A stretch of 64,000 bases of DNA from Ruegeria atlantica (GCA_013032095.1 WQBJ01000014.1:1-64000), one strand, 5' to 3'; shown: positions 16,711-25,439, counted from the stretch's first letter. Translations and numbers: made by a program. Notes: generated from the letters alone by a model not told the origin.

Positions 16711-17571
16711 ATGACCCGCACCGTTTACGTAAATGGCGAATACCTGCCCGAGACCGAGGCCAAGGTGTCCATCTTTGACCGTGGTTTCCTTTTTGCTGAC
16801 GCCGTCTATGAAGTCACCAGTGTTCTGGACGGCAAGCTGATTGATTTCGAGGGGCACGCTGTGCGTCTGAAGCGGTCTCTGGATGAACTGGAGATGGCTG
16901 AGCCCTGCACCAAGGAAGAGCTGCTGGAAATTCACCGCAAGTTGGTCGAGCTGAACGGCATTGAAGAAGGCCTTGTGTATCTGCAAGTGAGCCGCGGGTC
17001 GGACGGCGACCGGGACTTTGTGTTCCCTTCGGCGGATACCAAACCCAGCCTTGTGCTGTTCACCCAGAACAAGCCTAGTTTGGCCGACAGTCCTGCTGCG
17101 AAAAAGGGTGCCAAGATCATCTCGATTGAGGACATCCGCTGGGGCCGCCGCGATATCAAAACCGTGCAGCTGCTGTATCCGTCGATGGGTAAAATGATGG
17201 CAAAGAAAGCCGGTTGCGATGATGCGTGGTTGGTTGAAGATGGGTATGTCACCGAGGGCACCAGCAACAACGCCTATTTTGTCAAGAACGGCAAGATTGT
17301 CACCCGTCCGTTGTCCAATGACATTCTGCACGGCATCACGCGTAAGGCCGTGCTGCGTATGGCGGCAGAGGCGCAGATGGAAATCGAAGAACGCCTGTTT
17401 ACGATCGACGAGGCGAAAGAGGCTGATGAAGCGTTCACCACCTCGGCAAGCGCATTTGTCATGCCGGTAGTAGAAATCGACGGCGTAGCGCTGGGCGATG
17501 GCACTCCGGGTCCGATCGCCAACCGTTTGCGCGAGATCTATCTGGACGAAAGCCGTAAGGCCGCGATTTAA
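16711..17571 (+). CDS. D-amino-acid transaminase (PLP fold type IV)
   Basis: 286 residues from the ATG at 16711 (GAGGAGACAAG upstream). Fold-type IV aminotransferase: PLP lysine Lys150 in RRDIKTVQLLYPSMGK, phosphate-binding VTEGTSNNAYFV (Glu182), and LSNDILHGITRKAVLRMA. The FDRGFLFADAVYEVTSVLDG start is typical of D-alanine/D-amino-acid aminotransferases rather than BCAT. It exchanges amino groups between D-amino acids and 2-oxoacids, for example D-alanine plus 2-oxoglutarate to D-glutamate, which would feed the dgcN-dgcA pair upstream. A strong terminator follows at 17574. Confidence 0.88.
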   Translation: MTRTVYVNGEYLPETEAKVSIFDRGFLFADAVYEVTSVLDGKLIDFEGHAVRLKRSLDELEMAEPCTKEELLEIHRKLVELNGIEEGLVYLQVSRGSDGDRDFVFPSADTKPSLVLFTQNKPSLADSPAAKKGAKIISIEDIRWGRRDIKTVQLLYPSMGKMMAKKAGCDDAWLVEDGYVTEGTSNNAYFVKNGKIVTRPLSNDILHGITRKAVLRMAAEAQMEIEERLFTIDEAKEADEAFTTSASAFVMPVVEIDGVALGDGTPGPIANRLREIYLDESRKAAI

Positions 17572-17573
17572 AC

Positions 17574-17604
17574 AAAAAGGCCCGCCAGATCGGCGGGCCT
17601 TTTT
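17574..17604. terminator. bidirectional rho-independent terminator
   Basis: AAAAAGGCCCGCC and GGCGGGCCTTTTT form a 13-base stem including the A/T ends, with a 5-base loop. It serves both the transaminase (plus) and the DUF1244 gene (minus), which converge here. Confidence 0.92.
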
Positions 17605-17615
17605 CGTTCCGGGCG

Positions 17616-17930
17616 TTAGCCCTTTTTCCCCACATTCTCTTCGAACGCGACCTTGAAGGCGGCCTGTTTCTCGGGGCTGGCCTCGGTTTGGTAGTTGGCT
17701 TTCCATTCATCCATGGTCATGCCGTAGAAAATCTGACGGGCCTCGTCCTTACCCATCTCGATGCCTTTTTCATTGGCCGCTTCCTGATACCAGCGCGACA
17801 GGCAGTTTCGGCAGAACCCCGCTAGATTCATCATATCGATGTTCTGTACGTCGGTGCGATCTTCCATCAGGTGTTTCTGCAGCCGACGGAACGCGGCGGC
17901 CTGAAGTTCGATTTCGATTTGCTTGTCCAT
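17616..17930 (-). CDS. DUF1244 family protein
   Basis: 104 residues from MDKQIEIELQ (GGGAG before the ATG; a longer frame to 17954 is less likely). The conserved core reads AAFRRLQKHLMEDRTDVQNI, then GFCRNCLSRWYQEAA with a CxxC pair, and MTMDEWKANYQTEAS. DUF1244 is a small, helical, widely conserved proteobacterial family of unknown function. Convergent with the D-amino-acid transaminase. No partner that explains its job. Confidence 0.9.
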   Translation of the reverse strand: MDKQIEIELQAAAFRRLQKHLMEDRTDVQNIDMMNLAGFCRNCLSRWYQEAANEKGIEMGKDEARQIFYGMTMDEWKANYQTEASPEKQAAFKVAFEENVGKKG

Positions 17931-18004
17931 TGTCGGGCTCCCAATGAGTGTCATGCGTCTTGTGCCTGACCTAACAATCCGAAAGCTTTGTTACAACAAA
18001 CAGG

Positions 18005-18022
18005 AAGGGCCAACAGGCCCCT
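18005..18022 (-). terminator. weak hairpin terminator
   Basis: AAGGGCC-AACA-GGCCCCT forms a 7-base stem just beyond the end of the 79-residue membrane protein gene. On the minus strand it is followed by CCTGTTTGTTG, a poor T tract, so termination is likely partial. Confidence 0.45.
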
Positions 18023-18042
18023 CCCAGCGGGGGATATCGATT

Positions 18043-18282
18043 TTATGCAAGCTTTAAGGCCAGCCACGGCATTAGGCAGAAAACGATTGTCAGGATCTTG
18101 TAGTTGGCTAGATACCTGAAGTAGGCCCTTTTTGCATCGCCCGGTTCCATCTGGAACATCCGGCCGTGTATCCCGGCAGCCCAGTCCTGCAGGGTTGCGA
18201 TCAACAGGGCAGATAACGCCAAAAGGGCAAAGTTAAGGACCGTCATCCAGCCGAAGACGGTCGTCAGGAATTCCTGAGTCAT
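18043..18282 (-). CDS. small membrane protein, DUF6868-like
   Basis: 79 residues from MTQEFLTTVFGWMTVLNFAL. Two hydrophobic segments (about 6-31 and 57-77) flank a polar loop GIHGRMFQMEPGDAKRAYFRYLANYKI. This pattern, with the end LMPWLALKLA, fits the DUF6868 family of small inner-membrane proteins of unknown role. A start 6 codons earlier (18300) is possible, but GGAGAC just before MTQ favours the shorter form. Confidence 0.75.
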   Translation of the reverse strand: MTQEFLTTVFGWMTVLNFALLALSALLIATLQDWAAGIHGRMFQMEPGDAKRAYFRYLANYKILTIVFCLMPWLALKLA

Positions 18283-18369
18283 GGTCGTCTCCTTTCCCAT
18301 AAAATATGGGGTTCAAAGGATGCCCTCACAAGAACGTAAGGCGTTGAATCGACCTTGTTTGACCCTACG

Positions 18370-19107
18370 TCACAGACCGCTTTCGCCCAAAGCGTCCTGC
18401 AGGATCACGGCCAGACGTTCGGCCCATTCACGCTGGCCGGCATTGTCCGCAATCAGGTCATTACGCAGCTCGATCAGGGCATTTGGGCGGCCATGTGTTG
18501 TGCAGTGGCGGTCAATCGCGTCACCGGGCAGCACACCGGTATAAGGTTCATTTACACCGACGCAAAGGTCTGTTTCGGCCTCAAGCCGGTTTATAAACGG
18601 GCGCGAGAAACGTTCATCCGGGGTGTGCAGCACGCCGATATGCCATGGGCGCGGCTCGCGGCCACGCAGTTGGCGAGTGAAAGAATGCATTGAGACGATC
18701 ACCGCGTGCGGCAGGCCTGCCATTTGCTCTAACGCCTCGTGGTAAGGGCGGTAGCACATATTTAGACGCCGCTCGCGCTCGGCCGCGTCGGCGTGGCGGT
18801 TTCCGGGAATGATCGAGCCGTCATAAAGCTTCATAAGCAGGGTAGGGTCATCTTCGCCCCGGTTTGGGTCGATCACGAGCCGAGAGAAATTGGCGGCGAT
18901 CACCGGGGCATTCAAAATCTCACCCAGATGCTTGGACACCTCATAGGCACCCACATCATAGGCGATGTGACGTTCCATGTCCTCGCGCGGCAGGCCGAGG
19001 TCTCCGCCGTTGATTTCGGGCGGCACTGTGTTGGTTGCGTGGTCGCATGTGATCAGCCAGCGCGAGGGGCGATCAGCACCATGGATAAAAAACGGGGAAT
19101 ACGTCAT
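18370..19107 (-). CDS. N-formylglutamate amidohydrolase family protein
   Basis: 245 residues from MTYSPFFIHGADRPSRWLIT. Family blocks are visible in order: TCDHATNTVP (metal-binding Asp/His), DVGAYEVSKHLGEILNAPVI, NFSRLVIDPNRGEDDPTL, VSMHSFTRQLRG, and HGRPNALIELRNDLI near the C-terminus. These zinc enzymes hydrolyse N-formyl-glutamate or related N-acyl amino acids in the cytoplasm. No hut genes are adjacent, so the true substrate is uncertain. The gene is divergent from pyk. Confidence 0.85.
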   Translation of the reverse strand: MTYSPFFIHGADRPSRWLITCDHATNTVPPEINGGDLGLPREDMERHIAYDVGAYEVSKHLGEILNAPVIAANFSRLVIDPNRGEDDPTLLMKLYDGSIIPGNRHADAAERERRLNMCYRPYHEALEQMAGLPHAVIVSMHSFTRQLRGREPRPWHIGVLHTPDERFSRPFINRLEAETDLCVGVNEPYTGVLPGDAIDRHCTTHGRPNALIELRNDLIADNAGQREWAERLAVILQDALGESGL

Positions 19108-19240
19108 AAGCCTGTCATCTAGTTTGTCGCAGGTGTAGGGCAGTTGCTTCGGAAAGGGAATTGCGCAATAAGCGGCCTGAAGCAATGTTTGCGGTAACAT
19201 TTTTGCGAATCCCAAGGAAGACGTGAGGAGAACGACACCA

Positions 19241-20686
19241 ATGCGACGCCTGAGAAATGTGAAAATCGTGGCGACGCTGGGGCCGGCGTCCAATGACTAT
19301 GACATGATCCGCGCCCTGCATGAGGCGGGTGCAGATGTGTTCCGCCTGAATATGAGTCATGGCAGCCATGACGAAATTCGCGAGCGGCACCGTATCATCC
19401 GACAGGTGGAAAAGGACTTGGACAGCCCGATTGCGATCTTGGCCGACCTTCAGGGACCGAAACTGCGCGTGGGTGTCTTTGCCAATGACGCGGAAGAACT
19501 GGAAGAGGGCGCGAATTTTCGGCTGGACCTTGATCCTGCTGCGGGAGACATCAATCGGGTCTGCCTGCCACATCCCGAAATTTTCGCGGCTCTGGAGCCG
19601 GGCGCGCGTCTGTTGGTGAACGATGGCAAAATCAGGTTGATTGTCGAAGATTGCGGTCAGGACTTTGCCAATTGCACGGTTGAGGTTGGCGGTACGATTT
19701 CGAACCGAAAAGGTGTGAACGTGCCCGATGTGGTGCTGCCACTGGCGGCGCTGTCCGCCAAGGACCGGGATGATCTGGAGTTTGTCTGCCAGTTGGGTGT
19801 CGACTGGCTGGCGCTGAGTTTTGTGCAGCGCGCCAAAGACGTGTTTGAGGCTCGTGCTTTGGCCGATGGTCGCGCCTCAATCTTGTCTAAGATCGAAAAA
19901 CCCGCCGCGGTTGAGGCGTTTGACGACATCCTCGACGCCTCGGACGGGATCATGGTCGCGCGTGGCGACTTGGGTGTTGAACTGCCGGTTTCCGCTGTGC
20001 CACCGATCCAGAAACGCTTGGTGCGGAAATGCCGCGGCGCGGCTAAGCCGGTGATAGTTGCGACGCAGATGCTGGAAAGCATGATCGAAAGCCCGATGCC
20101 AACACGGGCCGAGGTCTCGGACGTGGCCACCGCGATCTATGAGGGCACCGATGCCATCATGCTCAGCGCGGAATCGGCGGCGGGATCGTATCCGGTCGAG
20201 GCCGTGCAAACCATGAACAAGGTCGCCATCGAGGTCGAAGCCGACCCGACCTATACGCAGATTATCACCGCATCGCGTACCGCGAAGGGGACGACGATCG
20301 CTGACGGGATCGTCGCCGCCGCGCGCGAGATTGCGGAAAAGACCGATATCAAAGCTATCTGCTGTTTTACCCAAAGCGGTACCACGGCTCTGCTGACTGC
20401 CCGCGAACGCCCCGGTGTGCCGATCATCGCCATGACGCCTGCCACGGGTACGGCCCGTCGCCTATGCCTCACCTGGGGGTGCCACTGTGTGATGACGCCC
20501 GAACTTGAGCGGTTCAAAGGTGCTGTTGTCAACGCTGCCCGCGCCGCCCGTGCTGGTGGCTTCGCCTCAGAAAGCGATCAGATCGTTGTGACCGCAGGTG
20601 TGCCGTTCAATGTGCCCGGAACCACGAATATTCTGCGCATCGCACCCTGTGACGAGCGTCTGATCTACAACACCGATCCAGGTTGA
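19241..20686 (+). CDS. pyk: pyruvate kinase
   Basis: 481 residues from the ATG at 19241 (GTGAGGAGA upstream; an ATG at 19223 is out-competed). It converts phosphoenolpyruvate and ADP to pyruvate and ATP. Seen are RLRNVKIVATLGPASNDYDM, RLNMSHGSHDEI, LADLQGPKLRVG, the active-site line SILSKIEKPAAVEAFDDIL (catalytic Lys), GIMVARGDLGVELP and VIVATQMLESMIESPMPTRA, followed by the C-terminal alpha/beta domain. Length is standard. It stands in its own transcription unit, opposite the N-formylglutamate amidohydrolase. Confidence 0.97.
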   Translation: MRRLRNVKIVATLGPASNDYDMIRALHEAGADVFRLNMSHGSHDEIRERHRIIRQVEKDLDSPIAILADLQGPKLRVGVFANDAEELEEGANFRLDLDPAAGDINRVCLPHPEIFAALEPGARLLVNDGKIRLIVEDCGQDFANCTVEVGGTISNRKGVNVPDVVLPLAALSAKDRDDLEFVCQLGVDWLALSFVQRAKDVFEARALADGRASILSKIEKPAAVEAFDDILDASDGIMVARGDLGVELPVSAVPPIQKRLVRKCRGAAKPVIVATQMLESMIESPMPTRAEVSDVATAIYEGTDAIMLSAESAAGSYPVEAVQTMNKVAIEVEADPTYTQIITASRTAKGTTIADGIVAAAREIAEKTDIKAICCFTQSGTTALLTARERPGVPIIAMTPATGTARRLCLTWGCHCVMTPELERFKGAVVNAARAARAGGFASESDQIVVTAGVPFNVPGTTNILRIAPCDERLIYNTDPG

Positions 20687-20774
20687 TTGGGGCGATTTTC
20701 CGTCCTTGCGGGACGCTGTAATGCAGGGTTTGCCTATTATTTAGGCAGAAAAAGATCAATAAAATCAACAAAAA

Positions 20775-20798
20775 GCCGGACTCTGGGTTGAATCCGGC
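20775..20798 (+). terminator. possible pyk terminator
   Basis: GCCGGA (20775-20780) pairs with TCCGGC (20793-20798) around a 12-base loop, followed by AATTTCCCC. The stem is short and the T tract weak, so this is tentative. The rest of 20687-20931 shows AT-rich promoter-like DNA ahead of the stress-protein gene. Confidence 0.35.
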
Positions 20799-20931
20799 AA
20801 TTTCCCCTCTGTTTTTCGGTGTTTTTCCCAGATACTTGTGCGCGGGGCAGTCTACTCAATTAAGTTCCAGGTTCCGGCTGCCCTGCCGGGGGCACGGGCC
20901 CCGGTACAATCAACGATAACGGAGGAACGTC

Positions 20932-21369
20932 ATGACAACGAAAATTGTCATTGGACTGGACGGGACAGAAACCGGGGAACGTGCGATCGCCTTTGCCAAG
21001 GATTTGGCCGGGCGCATCGGTTCATGCGAGTTGCTTGTGGTTTATGTAATCGAATGGTCTCCATTTACTTTCCAGACACCGGAAGAAAACGCCCTGCGGC
21101 ACAAGCGGCGCGAGGAAGAGGTCGAGTTGGCCACAACGCGGATCGTCACACCAGCGGTGGACGCATTGAACGCGGCTGGTTTCACAGCTCGTGGCATTGT
21201 CCGCCACGGTGACGTGGCCGAAACGCTGAACGAAATCACCGTTCAAAACGGTGGAACACAGATCATCGTTGGACGCGCCTCGGCGGACGGTTTCAAGAAG
21301 CGCTTGTTTGGCAGTTCAACCCAGAATCTGGTCATGCATGCCGACGTGCCAGTCACTGTTGTGAACTGA
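20932..21369 (+). CDS. universal stress protein (UspA family)
   Basis: 145 residues, ATG with GGAGG just upstream. The Usp fold is seen from the start TKIVIGLDGTETGERAIAFA and the ATP-binding end IIVGRASADGFKKRLFGSST followed by HADVPVTVVN, matching the GxxG-x9-G(S/T) nucleotide motif. A cytoplasmic stress-responsive protein. It is only 14 bases upstream of the AGCS symporter gene, so the two probably form an operon. Confidence 0.92.
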   Translation: MTTKIVIGLDGTETGERAIAFAKDLAGRIGSCELLVVYVIEWSPFTFQTPEENALRHKRREEEVELATTRIVTPAVDALNAAGFTARGIVRHGDVAETLNEITVQNGGTQIIVGRASADGFKKRLFGSSTQNLVMHADVPVTVVN

Positions 21370-21383
21370 GGGGAGTGATTGGT

Positions 21384-22934
21384 ATGAATTTGCTTCAAAA
21401 ACTTAGCTTTGGTGCGTCCGCAGCTCTGTTCGCCAGCCCTGCATTCGCCCAAGACGCACCGGGTCTGGACGACAAGATCAATCAGGCCTTTGCCGATTTC
21501 ACCGGGCCGTTTGTCAGCTTTATCTTCGCCCCGTTTCCGGGCACCGGATTCCCATGGATCGTGGGATGGCTGGTGATCGCGGCGACGGTCTTTTCGCTGT
21601 ACTTCGCATTTGTGCAGTTCCGCTTTTTCGGGCACTCCATCAGCCTTGTCAAAGGCGATTATTCCGATCCCAACGATGCGGGTGAGGTCAGTCACTTTCA
21701 GGCGCTGGCAACCGCGCTTTCGGGCACGGTCGGTCTGGGTAACATCGCCGGTGTGGCGGTGGCCGTAGGCATAGGCGGGCCAGGAGCGACATTCTGGATG
21801 ATCATGGCGGGCCTTCTGGGCATGGCGTCGAAATTCACCGAATGTACGTTGGGCGTGAAATACCGCAACGAATACGAAGACGGCACCGTTTCGGGTGGCC
21901 CGATGTACTACATGTCCAAAGGTTTCGCCGAGCTGGGCCTTCCGGGTGGTAAGATTCTGGCCGTTCTGTTCTCGATCTTCTGTATCCTTGGCGCGCTGGG
22001 CGGGGGCAACATGTTTCAGGCCAATCAGGCGCACCAGCAGATCGCGGGTATCACCGGCGACTATCCCGGCTGGATCACGGGGCTGGTATTTGCCGGTATC
22101 GTGTTCGCAGTGATCGTAGGTGGCCTTAAGTCCATCGCGCGCGTGACCGAGAAGGTCGTCCCGTTCATGGGCATCATGTATGTGTTGGCTGCTCTGGTCA
22201 TCATCATCATGCACGCGGACCAAATCGGCTGGGCCTTTGGCCAGATTTTCGCGGGTGCCTTTACCGGTCTCGGCGTGGCCGGCGGTATGGTTGGCGCTCT
22301 TATCCAGGGCTTCCGCCGTGCGGCGTTCTCGAACGAAGCGGGCGTTGGTTCCGCGGCGATCGCGCACTCGGCTGTGCGGACCAGCGAGCCAATCACGGAA
22401 GGGTTCGTGTCGCTGCTTGAGCCGTTCATCGACACCGTTGTGATCTGTACCATGACCGCGCTGGTGATCATTATCACCCAGCAGCTGATCATCGATCCGC
22501 AAACTGGCCTGTATATGCTGACCGAAGACGGTTCGGGTATCGCAACTGTTGATGGCAACTCGGGTGTCAGCCTGACTTCGGCCGCCTTTGGCAGCGCCTT
22601 TGGATGGTTCCCCTATGTGCTGGCGGTCGCGGTAGTGCTGTTTGCCTTCTCGACCATGATCAGCTGGTCCTACTACGGCCTCAAAGCCTGGACTTACCTG
22701 TTCGGTGAGGGCCACACCAAGGAACTGGTGTTCAAGATCATCTTCTGCATCTTCGTAGTGATCGGTGCGGCGGCCAATCTTGGCCCTGTCATCGACTTCT
22801 CGGATGCGGCGATCTTTGCGATGGCGGTTGTGAACGTCTTTGCGCTGTACTTCCTGATGAAAGTGGTGCGCGAGGAACTGGCCAGCTACTCGGCACGGCT
22901 GAAGAGCGGCGAGATCCGCAAGTTCGGCCACTAA
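21384..22934 (+). CDS. alanine/glycine:cation symporter (AGCS family)
   Basis: 516 residues from the ATG at 21384 (GAGGGGAG upstream; the GTG at 21375 is an alternative). After a hydrophobic, signal-like N-terminus ending SPAFAQDAPG come about ten membrane segments. The AGCS signatures are ATALSGTVGLGNIAGVAVAV and FSNEAGVGSAAIAHSAVRT. It imports L- or D-alanine/glycine with Na+ or H+ across the inner membrane. The N-terminal periplasmic stretch is longer than in typical AGCS proteins but common in Rhodobacterales. Co-transcribed with the upstream stress-protein gene. Confidence 0.92.
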   Translation: MNLLQKLSFGASAALFASPAFAQDAPGLDDKINQAFADFTGPFVSFIFAPFPGTGFPWIVGWLVIAATVFSLYFAFVQFRFFGHSISLVKGDYSDPNDAGEVSHFQALATALSGTVGLGNIAGVAVAVGIGGPGATFWMIMAGLLGMASKFTECTLGVKYRNEYEDGTVSGGPMYYMSKGFAELGLPGGKILAVLFSIFCILGALGGGNMFQANQAHQQIAGITGDYPGWITGLVFAGIVFAVIVGGLKSIARVTEKVVPFMGIMYVLAALVIIIMHADQIGWAFGQIFAGAFTGLGVAGGMVGALIQGFRRAAFSNEAGVGSAAIAHSAVRTSEPITEGFVSLLEPFIDTVVICTMTALVIIITQQLIIDPQTGLYMLTEDGSGIATVDGNSGVSLTSAAFGSAFGWFPYVLAVAVVLFAFSTMISWSYYGLKAWTYLFGEGHTKELVFKIIFCIFVVIGAAANLGPVIDFSDAAIFAMAVVNVFALYFLMKVVREELASYSARLKSGEIRKFGH

Positions 22935-22941
22935 GCCATAC

Positions 22942-22969
22942 CACCGGGGCGGCGTGTGTCGCCCCGGTG
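22942..22969 (+). terminator. hairpin after the AGCS gene
   Basis: A perfect 10-base stem (CACCGGGGCG / CGCCCCGGTG) with an 8-base loop directly after the stop codon. No T tract follows, so it may stabilise the mRNA end or act with Rho rather than as a classical terminator. It may also lie in the leader of rpmI. Confidence 0.5.
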
Positions 22970-23116
22970 CCTGACTGCTCTGCGAAAAGCGCAGATTCTG
23001 GTCAAAACCCCCTTGCCAGTATGACCGAACTTGCGTAAACGGCGCTTCTGATCGCGTGACCGGCCGAGATGGCATGCCGAGTCGCGTTTAGTACCGAACC
23101 CTGAAAGGAGACGGAA

Positions 23117-23317
23117 ATGCCTAAGATGAAGACCAAGTCGAGCGCCAAGAAGCGCTTTAAGGTGACTGCGACCGGTAAGGTCCTTGCTGGCCAGGCCGGC
23201 AAACGGCACGGCATGATCAAGCGGACCAAGAAGTTCATCCGCGACGCCCGTGGCAACACCACCCTGTCCGCCCCCGACGCCAAGATCGTCAAGGGCTACA
23301 TGCCCTACGACCGCTAA
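23117..23317 (+). CDS. rpmI: 50S ribosomal protein L35
   Basis: 66 residues, very basic, with the family start [20 protein letters not shown], and [19 protein letters not shown]. Preceded by AAAGGAGACGG, an excellent ribosome-binding site. It is part of the 50S subunit. rplT follows 14 bases later, the standard rpmI-rplT pair. infC is not adjacent here. Confidence 0.98.
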   Translation: MPKMKTKSSAKKRFKVTATGKVLAGQAGKRHGMIKRTKKFIRDARGNTTLSAPDAKIVKGYMPYDR

Positions 23318-23331
23318 GAGGAGATTAAGAG

Positions 23332-23697
23332 ATGTCCCGCGTTAAAGGTGGAACCGTAACTCACGCCCGTCACAAGAAGGTCATCAAGGCCGCCAAAGGT
23401 TACTATGGCCGCCGCAAGAGCACCTTCAAGGTTGCCCGTCAGGCCGTCGACAAAGCCAACCAGTACGCAACCCGCGACCGTAAGAACCGCAAGCGCAACT
23501 TCCGCGCGCTGTGGATCCAGCGTATCAACGCTGCTGTCCGTTCGCATGACGAGGCTCTGACCTATTCCCGCTTCATCAACGGCCTGAACCTGGCCGGTAT
23601 CGAAGTGGACCGCAAAGTTCTGGCCGACCTGGCCGTGCACGAACCGGAAGCGTTCGGCGCGATCGTCGCCAAAGCTCAGGCCGCTCTGACCGCCTGA
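23332..23697 (+). CDS. rplT: 50S ribosomal protein L20
   Basis: 121 residues of standard length. It shows [60 protein letters not shown] and [13 protein letters not shown] ([20 protein letters not shown]) lines of L20. It binds 23S rRNA early in 50S assembly, and in other bacteria represses its own operon. A strong terminator follows at 23722. Confidence 0.98.
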   Translation: MSRVKGGTVTHARHKKVIKAAKGYYGRRKSTFKVARQAVDKANQYATRDRKNRKRNFRALWIQRINAAVRSHDEALTYSRFINGLNLAGIEVDRKVLADLAVHEPEAFGAIVAKAQAALTA

Positions 23698-23721
23698 TCC
23701 TCTTTCGAGAGACAGTGAATG

Positions 23722-23750
23722 AAGGGCCGTCCCGTTTGGGGCGGCCTTTT
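23722..23750 (+). terminator. rho-independent terminator of rpmI-rplT
   Basis: AAGGGCCGTCCC and GGGGCGGCCTTTT form a GC-rich stem of about ten pairs with one G-T pair and a GTTT loop, followed by the T tract. It lies 25 bases after the rplT stop codon. Confidence 0.88.
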
Positions 23751-23932
23751 CTGTTTGGGCAATTGAGTGGCTGATGTAGCGATAAGTTACCTTTACCGGC
23801 CGCTCAGGGGTTTTCGCGGACCGGCGGCATGGTTGGCCAGATCAACAACGCATTAAGCAAACTTAATCGAAACGCAATATGCGCTCCTAGGAACGATCAA
23901 CACATGAGGCTCACCTAACAGGAGTGAGTACC

Positions 23933-24100
23933 ATGAAATATGCTGCCTTGGGTTTGGTGGCCCTGAATATAGCTTTTTTAAGTGGTCCAGCCTTGACGGA
24001 TTGTTACTTCGGAACCGATGTTTTGACCGGCATGGAGACTATCATCTGTGAAACAGATGGCAGCTTTTCCAGTTGGGGCAACATGATCGCTGAAGCCTGA
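23933..24100 (+). CDS. small secreted protein (55 aa)
   Basis: ATG at 23933 with AACAGGAGTGAG upstream, TGA at 24098. The 55-residue product begins with a signal-peptide-like helix (MKYAALGLVALNIAFLSGPA) and continues TDCYFGTDVLTGMETIICET with two cysteines that could pair, ending NMIAEA. No family is recognised. It precedes the acid phosphatase gene by 45 bases on the same strand and may share its transcript. Confidence 0.6.
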   Translation: MKYAALGLVALNIAFLSGPALTDCYFGTDVLTGMETIICETDGSFSSWGNMIAEA

Positions 24101-24145
24101 AATTCTCTGACAACGCCCGTTATGTAGTCCGAAAAGGAAACCGTA

Positions 24146-24829
24146 ATGTTTAAGAGTACTGTTGCCGTTGTTGCCCTCGTGGCCCTTGCAGGACCTGCCA
24201 TATCAGCCCAGTTCTATCCGGCGAACAGTCTCGACAGTGTCGCACTGATTGGTCCTCCGGCCGAACCCGGTATGGCGGAGTTCGACAAAGAAATGTTCAC
24301 TGTCATGTGGTTGCAGGAAAGCCGAACGCCTGAACAGGTGGACTTTGTTCAAAAGTCCGTCGATCTGGAACGCTTTGCACCTATCGTCGCTACTGGGTTG
24401 TTGAATGTCGACACGCAGGTTTTGAGTGAAACGCTGGATCAGATTATTGACGAAGTGCGTGACGACTATAATTTAGTTAAGGCGAACTACGATATTCCAC
24501 GCCCTTTTGTGATCAATGATGCCGTTGAGCCCGTCGCGACAGCGTTCCCAGTGACCTCCTATCCGAGCGGACATACGATCCGTGCAATAGTCTATACATC
24601 GGTTCTTTCGGACGTTTTCCCAGAACACTCCGATGCACTTGAAGACCTTGGTAGAGAAATTGGTTACGGTCGAGTTATAGGTGGCGTGCACTATCCAATG
24701 GACGTCGTTTCAGGGCAAGTTTTGGGTAATGCTTACATGGAAGTGATCCGCGATCAGCCTGCCTACCACGAAGCGTTGAATGCCATTCAGTTAGGCAGCG
24801 ACGATGTAGCCATGCCGATCAGTCAGTAG
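24146..24829 (+). CDS. secreted PAP2-family (class A) acid phosphatase
   Basis: 227 residues with a signal peptide (FKSTVAVVALVALAGPAISA, cut after ISA). The three PAP2 motifs are in order: KANYDIPRPF (about 112-121), SYPSGHT (about 138-144) with the catalytic-support His, and the GYGRVIGGVHYPMDV line (about 173-187) with nucleophilic His. This layout fits periplasmic class A non-specific acid phosphatases, which release phosphate from organic monoesters. Codon use is AT-richer than in neighbouring core genes. A phosphate-limitation role is plausible, but no Pho box was recognised. Confidence 0.88.
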   Translation: MFKSTVAVVALVALAGPAISAQFYPANSLDSVALIGPPAEPGMAEFDKEMFTVMWLQESRTPEQVDFVQKSVDLERFAPIVATGLLNVDTQVLSETLDQIIDEVRDDYNLVKANYDIPRPFVINDAVEPVATAFPVTSYPSGHTIRAIVYTSVLSDVFPEHSDALEDLGREIGYGRVIGGVHYPMDVVSGQVLGNAYMEVIRDQPAYHEALNAIQLGSDDVAMPISQ

Positions 24830-24904
24830 GTACGTTATTAGAAGCGCTGGCCGCCATACTACTGATTAGATCGAGGTTATCCGGCCTTTGACGTGTGATT
24901 TGGC

Positions 24905-25366
24905 TTACTGCTCATCCTTCTTTTTCACCAACTGCGCAGCAAACGCCACCCCGGTACCTGGCCCGGCGTAGGTGACCATGATCACGTCATCCAGATAGAC
25001 ACCGTTGAAAATCCCGGCCGAAACGTCCTCACCTGAAATCCCGGCCTCGGCCAGAACAAAGCGGGTGGGATCGTCCAGACTGAACGTGCCCATCGCCTCT
25101 TCGACGATCCAATCGGTGTCTCCAATACGACGCCAGCGATTGGTGGCGGTGATCAGGTTGCCGTCCAGTTTGGTAATCTCCAGTTCCATCTCGGTCTTCA
25201 GCAGACCCTTTTCGTGGTTCGGGTTCGACTTGGCAAAACCCACCAGATAGGTACCGTGCCACGTTCCAACGATCTGAGGGAAGCCGCTGCCGGTTTCAGC
25301 TGTGGCTGGGCCAGCGATGGCCATTATAAGGGCTGCAGCCAAGCCGCGGAAGAAGTTGAGTAGCAT
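24905..25366 (-). CDS. secreted hypothetical protein
   Basis: 153 residues with a clear signal peptide (FFRGLAAALIMAIAGPATA, cut before ETGSG). The mature part begins PQIVGTWHGTYLVGF and reads as alternating beta strands (MELEITKLDGNLITATNRWR, GTFSLDDPTRFVLAEAG, LDDVIMVTYAGPG), suggesting a small beta-barrel like those of lipocalin-like or avidin-like periplasmic proteins. No catalytic motif. The gene is convergent with the phosphatase and upstream of nothing on its strand. Confidence 0.65.
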   Translation of the reverse strand: MLLNFFRGLAAALIMAIAGPATAETGSGFPQIVGTWHGTYLVGFAKSNPNHEKGLLKTEMELEITKLDGNLITATNRWRRIGDTDWIVEEAMGTFSLDDPTRFVLAEAGISGEDVSAGIFNGVYLDDVIMVTYAGPGTGVAFAAQLVKKKDEQ

Positions 25367-25439
25367 AAATCAATCTCCTGCATAGGATGAAATCAGGCTA
25401 CCTGAGATCAGGAAATTGGCAAGCCGTCACGCTGTAACA

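Noticed and set aside
16519..17706. 395-residue minus-strand frame over the D-amino-acid transaminase
   Set aside because: Antisense shadow; the transaminase has all catalytic motifs and a good RBS.
21243..23075. 610-residue minus-strand frame opposite the AGCS symporter and its flanks
   Set aside because: His/Arg/Gln-rich antisense frame typical of high-GC coding DNA; the plus-strand genes are unambiguous.
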